Below, piece by piece: positions 7,785 to 15,491 of a stretch of 64,000 nt of DNA. Numbering within the stretch: position 1 is the first letter of the stretch; the number at the start of each line of letters is the position of its first letter. Position numbers and translations under genes: made by a program. Below the pieces are notes generated by a model. The model did no database searches. It saw only the letters and a program-made list of their open reading frames with translations, and was not told the origin of the DNA. This DNA comes from Actinomadura sp. NAK00032 (GTDB lineage: Bacteria > Actinomycetota > Actinomycetes > Streptosporangiales > Streptosporangiaceae), in assembly GCF_013364275.1 (NCBI RefSeq), contig NZ_CP054932.1, positions 5,022,001 to 5,086,000 of the forward strand. Direction: 5' to 3'.

Positions 7785-9398
7785 ATGGAACTCTGCGCGG
7801 ACGACCACGGCAGGCTGGAACGGGCCAAGCAGCAGATCTACGACGCCTACGGCGACGACCCGAACGTCACCGGGGTCGGCATCGGCTTCCGGCGCCGCGC
7901 CGGCGCGTGGACCGGCCGGCCCGCGGTCGTCGTGCTGGTCGCCAAGAAGCGCCGCGAGGCCCTGGTGTCGCGGCGCCGGCTGCTGCCGCGCACCGTCGAG
8001 GTCGACGGCACGACCTACGAGGTCGACGTGGAGCAGGCCGGGCCGTTCTCGGCAGGGGCGCGGACGGCCCTCGCGCCGGCGCGGGCACCGCTCGCCCCGG
8101 CGGGGGTGTCGGACCCGATCACCGGCCGGATGCGGCCGCCGCGGCAGGGCGTCAGCGTCTCCAACCCCGTCGACGGCATCACGGCCGGCACCCTCGGCCT
8201 CTTCGTGATCGACAACACCGACGACACCGTCTGCCTGCTGACCTGCAACCACGTGATCGCGCGCATGGGGCGCGGCAGGGTCGGCGAGCCGATCGTCCAG
8301 CCCGGCACCTACGACGGCGGCACGCCGGCGGACGCGATCGCGAAGCTGAAGCGCTGGGCGCCCATCAACCCGTCGGGCACGCGGGTCGACGGCGCGATCG
8401 CGCAGCTGACCGACCAGAGCGCCTACACCCTGGACGTCGCGAAGGACCTCATGGCGCCCATCTCGGCCACCCATCCGGTCGTCGGCATGGCCGCGGCCGG
8501 CGACTCCTTCGGCGGCAACCTGCTGACCCGGATGGACGCGACGCTGGAAGCCCTCAACGTGCGGCTCCCGCTCGGCCAGCGGGGGGCGATGTCGGAGGCC
8601 GGGCTGCCCTGCGCGGGCCCGGTGCTGGGGCTCGCCGACCCCGAGCCCGGGATGAAGGTCGAGAAGGTCGGGCGGACGACCGGCTACACCTCCAGCGAGA
8701 TCGTCGCGATCGGCGTGCGAGCGGTCGTCACGACGCCGATCGGCGACATCCCCTACAACGACATGATCTACACCGAGTTCCTCATCGCGGCCGGCGACTC
8801 GGGGTCGGTCGTCTTCGCGGGCGGCGACGGCGACACCCATGTGGTCCCCGACGCCCAGTGGGAATGCAAGATTCTGCCGGTGCTGAGCGATTACTACCGG
8901 CTGCCGCTGGTCGAGGACAATCCGATCGCCGACAAAGTGCGCGATGAGTTCTTCCTGCAGAGCATGACCGGAAGGCTGCTGGTCGAACTCACCTATGTGA
9001 ACTCCGAGGCTCTCATCAACCGGTTGAAAGACCGGCAGCCGCAATCGTCCGAAGTGATTTACGCGAAACAGTACTACGACAAATACCACGATTTCATGGA
9101 GGGCGTTCTCAACGACCCCGACTCCGCGGAGGTCGTCACCCAGGAGCACCTCGACGACGCCGAGGTCGTCATCGGCGGCCTCGCGCAGAGCGGCGTCCTG
9201 AAGGCGCCCGAGGCGCAGCTCGCCGTCAAGCTCTACCGGGAGTCGCTCGTGCCCACGCTCGGCATGAACCGGCGGGAGGTCCTGGCGTACATGCGGAATC
9301 CCGCCGTGTACAGCCAGGTCTACGAGGCCGTCAAGGCGACCGCCGGCATCGAGCTGAACGCGCCCTTCAAGCAGATGCCGCCGGAGCCGACCTCGTGA
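7785..9398 (+). CDS. Trypsin-like (S1, NAL1-type) serine protease, no signal peptide
   Basis: This 537-residue protein carries a chymotrypsin-fold triad: His156 in LLTCNHVIA, a likely Asp202 in TRVDGAIA and Ser339 in AAGDSGSVV. The N-terminal 80 residues contain the VTGVGIGF and AVVVLVAKK pattern that precedes the protease domain in bacterial relatives of plant NAL1 (family knowledge). Residues about 375-537 form a helical C-terminal region of unknown fold. There is no export signal, so it is probably cytoplasmic. The start follows GGAGGACC. The stop overlaps the GTG of the polyprenyl synthase gene, so the two are translationally coupled. A cytoplasmic protease tightly paired with a prenyl synthase is unusual. 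Confidence 0.8.
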   Translation: MELCADDHGRLERAKQQIYDAYGDDPNVTGVGIGFRRRAGAWTGRPAVVVLVAKKRREALVSRRRLLPRTVEVDGTTYEVDVEQAGPFSAGARTALAPARAPLAPAGVSDPITGRMRPPRQGVSVSNPVDGITAGTLGLFVIDNTDDTVCLLTCNHVIARMGRGRVGEPIVQPGTYDGGTPADAIAKLKRWAPINPSGTRVDGAIAQLTDQSAYTLDVAKDLMAPISATHPVVGMAAAGDSFGGNLLTRMDATLEALNVRLPLGQRGAMSEAGLPCAGPVLGLADPEPGMKVEKVGRTTGYTSSEIVAIGVRAVVTTPIGDIPYNDMIYTEFLIAAGDSGSVVFAGGDGDTHVVPDAQWECKILPVLSDYYRLPLVEDNPIADKVRDEFFLQSMTGRLLVELTYVNSEALINRLKDRQPQSSEVIYAKQYYDKYHDFMEGVLNDPDSAEVVTQEHLDDAEVVIGGLAQSGVLKAPEAQLAVKLYRESLVPTLGMNRREVLAYMRNPAVYSQVYEAVKATAGIELNAPFKQMPPEPTS

Positions 9399-10351
9399 CC
9401 GCCGTCCGGAGCCCGGCACCCGGCGCGGAGATGGACTACCCCTCCCGGGTCCTGGCGCGCGTCGACGAGCTGGCCGCGGGCCTCGGCCCGTCGCTGCGGG
9501 GCCCGGTGGCGGCGCTGGCGGCCAACCCGGGCAAGAGCCTGCGCTCGGGCCTGCTGGCGGCCTGCGTGGGCGACGCGCCCGTGGACCCGTCCCGGCTGGT
9601 CAGGCTGGGCGCGCTGGTGGAGCTCGTCCATCTGGCGTCGCTGATCCACGACGACGTGGTCGACCGGGCGGCGCTGCGGCGGGGGCGGCCGACCGCGCAC
9701 ACGCTCGTCGGCCCCGAGCGGGCGTCGCTCGCGGGGCTGGCCGCCTTCGCGCTGGCCGGGACCGAGTCGGCCGAGCTCGGCGCCGGGGTCGACATGCTGG
9801 TCAGCCGCACGCTCAGCGAGCTCGCCCACGGCCAGCTGCTGGACATCGAGCGGACCTTCGACACCGCCTACCCGCTCCAGGACTACCTGGAGCTCACCGA
9901 GCGCAAGACCGGCGTCCTGTTCCAGATGACCTGCCTGCTGGGCGCCGCGGAGGCCGCCCGCCCCGAGCCGGAGGCCGCGGCGCTCGCGCTGTTCGGCCGC
10001 GAGTTCGGGATCGCCTTCCAGGTACTGGACGACTGCCTCGACCTCACCCCGGGCGACACCGACAAGTCCGTCGGCACCGACCACATGCTGGGCCTCTTCG
10101 GCGCGCCCACGCTGGCCGCCCTCGCCGCCGACGGCTCCGGCGCGCTGGCCGCGCTCCTGCTGTCGCCGGACTTCACCGCCGGCGACCTGCCGGCCGTGCG
10201 CGCGCTCGTCCAGTCGTCCGGCGGCCTGGACGAGGCGATGGGGCTCGCGCACGAGCACCTCGGCCGCGCGCGGGCCGCCCTGGACGGCGTCGGCGCGGAC
10301 GCGCGGACGGCGATCCTCGCCATCCTGGCGAAAGTCGAGGCCCGCCTGTGA
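9395..10351 (+). CDS. Polyprenyl diphosphate synthase (trans-isoprenyl synthase)
   Basis: This 318-residue member of the isoprenyl diphosphate synthase family has both aspartate-rich motifs: DDVVD at 86-90 followed by RRGRPT, and DDCLD at 212-216 in AFQVLDDCLDLTPGDTDKSVG. KTGVLFQ at 171-177 supplies the usual lysine. The first IPP-binding motif reads NPGKSLRSG rather than GGKRLRP, so it is somewhat divergent. The enzyme condenses isopentenyl diphosphate with an allylic diphosphate to make a C15-C40 chain; length cannot be set from sequence, and the residues before the first DDxxD (ELVHLASLIH) are not bulky. The chosen GTG overlaps the protease stop (GTGA); an ATG 36 bases further in is an alternative. 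It is the likely chain maker for the flavoprotein fusion across the divergent promoter. Confidence 0.87.
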   Translation: MTAVRSPAPGAEMDYPSRVLARVDELAAGLGPSLRGPVAALAANPGKSLRSGLLAACVGDAPVDPSRLVRLGALVELVHLASLIHDDVVDRAALRRGRPTAHTLVGPERASLAGLAAFALAGTESAELGAGVDMLVSRTLSELAHGQLLDIERTFDTAYPLQDYLELTERKTGVLFQMTCLLGAAEAARPEPEAAALALFGREFGIAFQVLDDCLDLTPGDTDKSVGTDHMLGLFGAPTLAALAADGSGALAALLLSPDFTAGDLPAVRALVQSSGGLDEAMGLAHEHLGRARAALDGVGADARTAILAILAKVEARL

Positions 10352-10354
10352 CGG

Positions 10355-10921
10355 TCAGGCCCCGAAGTCGCGCTCCAGCCTCCCGAGGGCCGCGGCCGGG
10401 TTGAGCCGCCGCGCGTTCGCGAGGAGGTCCTCCTCGGCCTGGTCGCCCTGGAGGATGTTGACGACCACCCGCTCGCGCTCGGCGCCCCGCCCGAAGAGCC
10501 CCTCCTCGTCCAGCCGGGCGAGCGCGCGGAAGCACGCCTCGAACCGCCCGTCGATCTCGGCGTCGAACGCGCCCTCCTCCTCGTCGTCATCGTCGCGCTG
10601 CCAGGGGTCGCCGCGCTCGTCCAGCAGTTCCAGGACGCCGGCGAAGTGCTCCTCGCCCAGCATGTGGTACGGCGAGTCGGCCGGGCTCCAGCGCAGCGTG
10701 GCGGCCTGCTCCTCCACCGTCCCGCCGAACTCCCCGAGGTAGCGCTCCGCGACCCGCAGCAGGCCCTCCTCGCTGCCGCACGTCGGCAGGATGTAGGCCG
10801 CGAACACGTCGGAGAAGAACGCGAAGCTGTAGAAGGTCTCACCGGGGTTGCGCTCGCGCGCCTCCCGGAACGCGGCCCGCCCCGCCGCCACCAGCCGGTC
10901 CGCCAGCTCATCGAAGGACAT
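10355..10921 (-). CDS. DUF4303-type protein
   Basis: This 188-residue acidic protein matches the pattern of DUF4303 proteins: FDELADRLVAAGRAAF at the N-terminus, ETFYSFAFFSDVFAAYILPT, then RWSPADSPYH. A run of acidic residues (DDDDEEEGAFDAEID) sits near residue 110. Function is unknown; relatives often occur near polymorphic toxin/immunity loci, but no toxin is visible here. It is convergent with the polyprenyl synthase gene with only three bases between stops, and it lies 7 bases downstream of the VOC gene, so the two are probably co-transcribed. Confidence 0.65.
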   Translation of the reverse strand: MSFDELADRLVAAGRAAFREARERNPGETFYSFAFFSDVFAAYILPTCGSEEGLLRVAERYLGEFGGTVEEQAATLRWSPADSPYHMLGEEHFAGVLELLDERGDPWQRDDDDEEEGAFDAEIDGRFEACFRALARLDEEGLFGRGAERERVVVNILQGDQAEEDLLANARRLNPAAALGRLERDFGA

Positions 10922-10928
10922 CCGGAGA

Positions 10929-11300
10929 TCATCCCAGCCGGGCGCGGAGAAGGCAGAACTCGTTGCCCTCCGGATCCTGGAGGACGACCCAGCTCTCCTC
11001 CCCCGTCTGCCCGACGTCCGCGGGCCGCGCCCCGGCGGCCAGCAGCCGCTCCAGCTCGGCGTCCTGGTCCTGGTCCGTCGCGTTCACGTCGATGTGCAGC
11101 CGCATCTTCCCGGGCGCCGGCGCCTCGCTGCGGCTGAGGACGAGCGTCGGCTGGAGGCCGCCGAACCCCTCCCGCGGCCCGATCTCGACATCGCCGTCCT
11201 CCCGGTGGAGCACGACGAACCCGAGGACCTCGCACCAGAACGCGGCGAGCGCCTCGGGGTCCCGGCAGTCGAGTACCAGCTCACTGATCCGGCAGGCCAT
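10929..11300 (-). CDS. VOC-family (glyoxalase/dioxygenase-fold) protein
   Basis: This 123-residue protein is a single VOC module with two beta-alpha-beta-beta-beta units: SELVLDCRDPEALAAFWCEVLGF at the start, KMRLHIDV in the middle and VVLQDPEGNEFCLL at the end. Actinobacteria have many such glyoxalase-like proteins with no fixed substrate; some bind antibiotics or metals. His in LHIDV and Glu in GNEFCL are at typical metal-ligand positions. GAGGAG lies six bases before the ATG. A single copy must dimerise to form a complete site. It probably forms a two-gene unit with the DUF4303 gene. Confidence 0.72.
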   Translation of the reverse strand: MACRISELVLDCRDPEALAAFWCEVLGFVVLHREDGDVEIGPREGFGGLQPTLVLSRSEAPAPGKMRLHIDVNATDQDQDAELERLLAAGARPADVGQTGEESWVVLQDPEGNEFCLLRARLG

Positions 11301-11387
11301 CCCCCGCTCCTCTCTTCACGGACCCGTCCATGAAACAGGAGATCGCTCAACGCCGCACACTCGAGCCGCGCGCCTCGCGCCGGCCGC

Positions 11388-12008
11388 TCACCCGCCGGCG
11401 CGGGCGGACGTGAGGGCGTCCCAGGCGGCCATCGCGCAGGTGATGACCGCTTCCAGTTCGGCGCGGGTGGCACCGTCGCGGGCCTGGATGGAGAGGCCCT
11501 GCACCACGGTCGTGTAGTAGCGGGCGATGCCGTCGAGTGCGGCGGGCGGCGCGGTGAGGTCGCCGTCGGCGACGCCTCGGGCGAGCCGCTCCTTGATGGC
11601 GGTGTGCATGTCGCGGCGGATGTCGGCCAGGAACTCCCGGACCGGGTGGTTCTCCACGGCGCCGGTGGGCGCGGCGAGGATGAGCATGCAGTAGTGCGGC
11701 GCGTCGGACCGGGTGATCTCATCGGCGGTGGCGCGCAGCATGGCCCCGACCGCGGCGCGCGCGGTCGCCTGCTCGCGCAGCGCGCGCCTGGGCGGCTCGC
11801 CCGACGTCGTGCCGTAGAGCGCCATGACCTTGCGGAACAGCTCCTCCTTGCTGCCGAAGCAGGCGTAGATGCTGGCCGAGGCGATGCCCATGGCCCGGGC
11901 GAGGTCGCTGAGCGAGGTGCCCTCGTAGCCGCGCTCCCAGAACACCTCCAGCGCCTGGCGCAGGGCGGTGTCGGGGTCGAAGGTGCGCGGCCTGCCGCGA
12001 GTGGCCAT
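11388..12008 (-). CDS. TetR-family repressor
   Basis: This 206-residue regulator has a typical N-terminal [23 protein letters not shown], then [30 protein letters not shown], where [14 protein letters not shown] is the recognition helix region. The C-terminal ligand-binding part carries a single [10 protein letters not shown] stretch, as in the YcdC/AcrR-like group. It is divergent from the quinone oxidoreductase gene. Two copies of a 24-base operator-like sequence lie between the two genes, one near its own start and one overlapping the oxidoreductase ribosome-binding region. It is most likely a self-regulating repressor of that oxidoreductase, relieved by an electrophile or quinone-type ligand (inference). 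Confidence 0.85.
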   Translation of the reverse strand: MATRGRPRTFDPDTALRQALEVFWERGYEGTSLSDLARAMGIASASIYACFGSKEELFRKVMALYGTTSGEPPRRALREQATARAAVGAMLRATADEITRSDAPHYCMLILAAPTGAVENHPVREFLADIRRDMHTAIKERLARGVADGDLTAPPAALDGIARYYTTVVQGLSIQARDGATRAELEAVITCAMAAWDALTSARAGG

Positions 12009-12024
12009 CGGGAGGGCCTCCGTA

Positions 12025-12048
12025 CTTGTTTGTCGTTCGATCAACTTT
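12025..12048. promoter_or_regulatory. TetR operator, copy 1 (imperfect)
   Basis: TTGTTTGTCGTTCGAT is shared exactly with copy 2, 56 bases away, but the right arm is degenerate (CAACTTT in place of AAACAAA). It lies 17 bases upstream of the TetR start, a position suited to autoregulation. Confidence 0.6.
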
Positions 12049-12080
12049 ACCTTGACCGGCGGCGCCGGGCCGTGGCACGG

Positions 12081-12104
12081 TTTGTTTGTCGTTCGATAAA
12101 CAAA
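12081..12104. promoter_or_regulatory. TetR operator, copy 2 (near-perfect palindrome)
   Basis: TTTGTTT and AAACAAA arms flank TCG-NN-CGA, making a 24-base imperfect palindrome. It ends inside the GGAGG ribosome-binding region of the quinone oxidoreductase gene, 14 bases before its GTG. Binding of the divergent TetR protein here would block that gene. Confidence 0.7.
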
Positions 12105-12117
12105 GGAGGGGAACGCC

Positions 12118-13116
12118 GTGAGCATTCCCGCGACCATGCGCGCCCTGCGGCAGACGTCCCTGGACGGGCCGGCCGGCCTGCGGCTGGTCACCGACGCGCC
12201 GGTGCCGGCCCCGGGCCCCGGCGAGGTCCTGGTCCGGGTCACCGCCGCCGGCGTCAACTACGCCGACATCTCGCAGTCCCGCGGCACGTACGCGGACGGC
12301 CCGCGGCCGCCGTACCTGGCGGGCATCGAGGCCGCCGGCGAGGTCGTCGCCCTCGGCGAGGGCGCGACCGGCCCGCAGCCCGGCGCGCACGTCGTCGGCG
12401 TCGCCATCACGGGCGGCGCCTTCGCCGAGTACGCGGCGCTGCCCGCCGCCGGCGCGGTGCCGGTGCCGGCGGGCTGGGCGGACGAGCAGGCGCTGGGCCT
12501 GGTCGTGAACTGGCCGACCGCGCTGGCGGCACTCAGACCGCTGGGCGGCGTCACCGCCGGGCAGACCGTGCTGATCCACGCCGCCGCCGGCGGCACCGGC
12601 GAGGCCGCGGTGCGGATGGCCAAGCACTACGGCGCGACGGTGATCGCCGCGGCCTCACCCGGCAAGCACGAGGCGGTCCGGGCGCTGGGCGCCGACCACG
12701 TCGTCGACTCCCGCGGAGCCGGCATCGCCGCCGAGGTCCTGCGGCTGACCGGCGGCGCCGGCGCCGACCTCGTCCTGGAGTCGGCCGGCGGCGCCGCCTT
12801 CGGCGCGAGCCTGGCGGCGGCCAAGCGCGTCACCGGCCGGGTCGTCGTCTACGGCCTGCCCGGCGGCGAGGCCGCGGTCAGCAACTGGGACCTCGTCTAC
12901 AAGCACCAGGTCCAGGTCATCGGCCTGAACATCGGCGTCCTCATCCGGGCGGCGCCGCACGTCTTCGGCGAGGTCATGGCGGAGATGTCCGCGCTCCTCG
13001 CGGCCGGCGTGCTCGGCCCCGGCCGGCCCACCGCCCATGAGCTGGCCGAGGGGCCGAGGGCGCTCGCGGAACTGGAGGCGCGGGCCACCGCGGGCAAGCT
13101 CGCGCTCCTGCCCTGA
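12118..13116 (+). CDS. Zinc-free quinone oxidoreductase (MDR superfamily)
   Basis: This 332-residue medium-chain dehydrogenase/reductase lacks the catalytic-zinc ligands, as NADPH:quinone reductases do. Motifs: [22 protein letters not shown] in the catalytic domain, [23 protein letters not shown] for nucleotide binding (with the AAxGGxG form), and [12 protein letters not shown]. It would reduce quinones or enones with NAD(P)H. The GTG start is preceded by GGAGGGG. The divergent TetR regulator and the two shared operators make this its likely target gene. Its stop is nine bases from the convergent DDN-type gene. Confidence 0.85.
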   Translation: MSIPATMRALRQTSLDGPAGLRLVTDAPVPAPGPGEVLVRVTAAGVNYADISQSRGTYADGPRPPYLAGIEAAGEVVALGEGATGPQPGAHVVGVAITGGAFAEYAALPAAGAVPVPAGWADEQALGLVVNWPTALAALRPLGGVTAGQTVLIHAAAGGTGEAAVRMAKHYGATVIAAASPGKHEAVRALGADHVVDSRGAGIAAEVLRLTGGAGADLVLESAGGAAFGASLAAAKRVTGRVVVYGLPGGEAAVSNWDLVYKHQVQVIGLNIGVLIRAAPHVFGEVMAEMSALLAAGVLGPGRPTAHELAEGPRALAELEARATAGKLALLP

Positions 13117-13125
13117 CGCCGCCGG

Positions 13126-13593
13126 TCACCGCCCGGTGAGGCGGATGACCGGGTACTCGCGCTCGGACTTGCCCTGGTACTTGGCGATGCGCGGCTGGGC
13201 TTCGGCGATGCGCCGCCACGCCCGCTCGCGGTCGGCGCCGTCGAGGCGCTGCGGCGTCACCGGGGCGGGCTCCCGACCGGGCAGCTCGATCGTCGCCCGG
13301 TCGGGGTTCGCCATCAGGTTGTCGAACCAGTCCGGATTCCGGCTCCCGCCGCCGGACGCGACGATCAGCCGGGCGTCGCCCTCGTCCGGGAACCACGCCA
13401 CCGGCGTCTCGCGCGGCCGCCCGCTCCGGCAGCCGACCGTGTTCAGGATCAGCACGTCCATGCCCATGAACGTGCCGCGCCCCTTGCGGACCTTGCGGGT
13501 CATGCGGGCGTTCGCGCGGTGCTGCATCCACCGCGAGAACGCCCCCGGCGTCCCGGGGCGGCGCCCGCCGCCCGCCTTGCTGCTCTCTGCCAT
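13126..13593 (-). CDS. Deazaflavin (F420)-dependent nitroreductase-family protein
   Basis: This 155-residue protein has the split-barrel pattern of the Ddn/FDOR family: GMDVLILNTVGCRSGRPRETPVAWFPDEGD, then ASGGGSRNPDWFDNLMANP, and a terminal YPVIRL. These proteins bind cofactor F420 and reduce nitroimidazoles, quinones or other substrates (family knowledge). The N-terminal part (RWMQHRANARMTRKV) is the usual basic helix. The ATG follows GGAGG at eight bases. It is monocistronic and convergent with the quinone oxidoreductase gene. Confidence 0.82.
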   Translation of the reverse strand: MAESSKAGGGRRPGTPGAFSRWMQHRANARMTRKVRKGRGTFMGMDVLILNTVGCRSGRPRETPVAWFPDEGDARLIVASGGGSRNPDWFDNLMANPDRATIELPGREPAPVTPQRLDGADRERAWRRIAEAQPRIAKYQGKSEREYPVIRLTGR

Positions 13594-13714
13594 CGGATTA
13601 CCTCCAGACCCCTCCCTGCCCCGGGAGAGGCCGAGTAAGTGGTGACGTCTATGGCGGTTCACGCTAGGCGCGCCCCGCCGGCCGGCGCTTCTCGATTCCT
13701 GACCACTCCCCCGG

Positions 13715-14095
13715 TCACGGCCGGCCGGCGACGTCCTCCGGGCTCGCCGCGGCCGGGAACCCCGCGCCGGCACCCCACATCTCCGCGAACCGGCCGTCCT
13801 CGAACCGGAAGATCTCGAACAGCACGGGCCGCGCGCCGCCCGGGATCCCCTCGACGGACGACCGGACGGCGGCCCTGTCGCCGTCCACCAGGATGTCCTC
13901 GGCGACGACGCGGATGGCGGGGAACCGGCCGGTCAGCGTCCGCCAGGCGGCCCGGCCCGCCGCGAAGCCCGTGCTGCCGAGCGGATGGCTGACGAAGTCC
14001 GGGGCGTGCAGTTCGGCGGCCTGGTCGAACCGGCGCGTGTTGAAGCACTCCTGCATCCGCCGCACCAGGGCGGTCGCGTGCTCACGGCTGATCAT
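13715..14095 (-). CDS. SnoaL/NTF2-like protein
   Basis: This 126-residue protein shows the NTF2-like cone fold pattern used by SnoaL-type cyclases and ketosteroid-isomerase relatives: MQECFNTRRFDQAAELHAPDFVSH, GRAAWRTLTGRFPAIRVVAEDILVDGD, then FEIFRFEDGRFAEMWG. The ending FEDGRFAEMW is typical of the SnoaL branch. The true substrate of such stand-alone actinobacterial proteins is usually unknown. It is divergent from a TetR regulator gene, and a 39-base inverted repeat lies between the two starts, so it is probably repressed by that regulator. Confidence 0.72.
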   Translation of the reverse strand: MISREHATALVRRMQECFNTRRFDQAAELHAPDFVSHPLGSTGFAAGRAAWRTLTGRFPAIRVVAEDILVDGDRAAVRSSVEGIPGGARPVLFEIFRFEDGRFAEMWGAGAGFPAAASPEDVAGRP

Positions 14096-14143
14096 CGGCG
14101 CGTCTCCTCATGCCGGAGGTGGCGGGCGGCGCAGGTAAGCGGT

Positions 14144-14182
14144 GCGCCGCACCGGTTACGCTCAGCCTAACCGGTGCGGCGC
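14144..14182. promoter_or_regulatory. Long perfect inverted repeat, TetR operator
   Basis: GCGCCGCACCGGTTA (14144-14158) is repeated in inverted form at 14168-14182, with nine bases between: two perfect 15-base arms. It sits between the divergent SnoaL-like gene and the TetR gene, and overlaps the expected -35 region of the TetR promoter, whose TAGGGT -10 is at 14191-14196. It is the clear operator of the TetR protein. Confidence 0.78.
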
Positions 14183-14203
14183 CCCGGTTGTAGGGTTGCC
14201 GGG

Positions 14204-14770
14204 ATGTCCAGACCCTCGCCGCGCGCCGACGCGCGCCGGAACCGCGAGCGGGTGCTGGCGACCGCGCGGCGGCTCTTCGCGGCGGACGGCCTCGGCGTCC
14301 CGCTCGACGAGATCGCCCGCCGCGCGGGCGTCGGCCCCGGCACCGTCCACCGGCACTTCCCCACCAAGGAGGCGCTCTACCTGGCCGTCGCGACCGAGAT
14401 GCTGCGGCACCTGATCGCGGAGGCGGAGGAGCTCGCCGCCACCGGTGACCCCGCGGCCCTCTTCACGCTGCTGTCCCGGATGATCGCGACGGGCGCCGAG
14501 AACGTCGCGGTGAAGAGCGCGCTCGCGGCCGCCGAGTTCGACCTGCGCACCGCCGCCCCGGACGTCGCGGCCGACCTCACCGGCCACGTCGCCGGCCTGC
14601 TGGCGCGCGCGCACGCGGCCGGCGCCGCACGCCGCGACGCCACCGTGGACGAGGTGATGGCACTGGTCGCCGGCGCCTTCGCCGCGATCCGCCACGCCGG
14701 AGCGGAGACCAGCCCCGAACGCTCGGCGCACATCGCCCGGCTCATCCTCGACGGCCTGCGCCCCCAGTAG
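14204..14770 (+). CDS. TetR-family regulator
   Basis: This 188-residue protein has the HTH DARRNRERVLATARRLFAADG, VPLDEIARRAGVGPGTVHRHFPTKEALYLAV, and a helical effector domain of the SbtR-like type seen in actinobacterial TetR proteins. There is no Shine-Dalgarno site, but TAGGGT lies exactly seven bases before the ATG, the layout of a leaderless transcript, and this decides the start. The strong inverted repeat just upstream implies autoregulation and control of the divergent SnoaL-like gene. Confidence 0.85.
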   Translation: MSRPSPRADARRNRERVLATARRLFAADGLGVPLDEIARRAGVGPGTVHRHFPTKEALYLAVATEMLRHLIAEAEELAATGDPAALFTLLSRMIATGAENVAVKSALAAAEFDLRTAAPDVAADLTGHVAGLLARAHAAGAARRDATVDEVMALVAGAFAAIRHAGAETSPERSAHIARLILDGLRPQ

Positions 14771-14800
14771 GCCCACGCCCTGGAGGCCGGGGGCTTGCCC

Positions 14801-14831
14801 TTGACCCCGGGGTGGGTCACTCTCCTGATAT
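14801..14831 (+). promoter_or_regulatory. Possible promoter with overlapping inverted repeat
   Basis: TTGACC (14801-14806) and TGATAT (14826-14831) are 19 bases apart ahead of the membrane-protein gene at 14865. TGACCC and GGGTCA (14802-14807, 14814-14819) form an inverted repeat across the -35 side. Spacing is slightly long, so this is tentative. Confidence 0.32.
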
Positions 14832-14864
14832 GAGCGTGCATCTCATGTGAAGGCGGGGCGGCCC

Positions 14865-15428
14865 ATGGCCACAGAGCCCGATGAGGGGTCCGGGTACTCG
14901 CTGAACTACCAGTGCTCCCCGCCCGGAGGGATCACGTTCCTCGTGTTGGCGCTGGTGGTGGGGGCCTTGTGCGCGCTCGTCATCCCCGCCATGGACGCGG
15001 GCCTGCCGACTTTCTGGCTGACCATGGCCAGCGCCCTCGCCGGCGCCTTCATCGGATCCGGGCCGGCGCGCCGTGTCGTGCTGACGGACGGCGGCCACCT
15101 GCTCGTCACCGGGTTCGGACAGCATGTCGACGTCGAGGCGCGCAGCATCACCGCGGTCAGCGTCTCGAGATGGGCGCGCCTCGGGTTCGGGTCCGCGGTC
15201 GTCCACTGGACGGGCGGGCAGTTCCGGATCTGGCGGAGCATGAGGTACACGCCCGAACGGCGGCACTCCTTCTGGTCCATGAGGCACGCCACCGGGCGCG
15301 GCGGCAAGGACTTCGGTGACCTGGTGTACCGCCTCCGCCTGTGCAACCCGGCCTTGACCATCGAGGGCGTCAGACCACCGGCCTGGGCGCTGCCCCCGCC
15401 AATGCGTCAGCCCCCGCACTGGAACTAG
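14865..15428 (+). CDS. Small membrane protein with PH-like domain
   Basis: This 187-residue protein has two adjacent membrane segments (ITFLVLALVVGALCALVIP and TFWLTMASALAGAFIGSG, about residues 24-42 and 51-68), then a soluble, beta-rich part starting with RRVVLTDGGHLLVTGF, which resembles the bacterial PH-like domains placed after a membrane hairpin. The C-terminus is proline-rich. Function is unknown. The ATG at 14865 follows a purine-rich stretch; a GTG 18 bases earlier is possible. The gene has lower codon bias than its neighbours and no obvious partner. Confidence 0.55.
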   Translation: MATEPDEGSGYSLNYQCSPPGGITFLVLALVVGALCALVIPAMDAGLPTFWLTMASALAGAFIGSGPARRVVLTDGGHLLVTGFGQHVDVEARSITAVSVSRWARLGFGSAVVHWTGGQFRIWRSMRYTPERRHSFWSMRHATGRGGKDFGDLVYRLRLCNPALTIEGVRPPAWALPPPMRQPPHWN

Positions 15429-15491
15429 CACCCGCCTGCAACCGAGTACGGCGGACCGGGGTTCTTGTGGTCGTCGCCGAACAAGGGAGTG

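Noticed and set aside
5226-9398. A very long open frame spanning the esterase region and the protease gene on the plus strand
   Set aside because: Only the part from 7785 codes for protein-like sequence. The upstream part is antisense to the esterase and shows the R/G/A-rich shadow composition of high-GC DNA.
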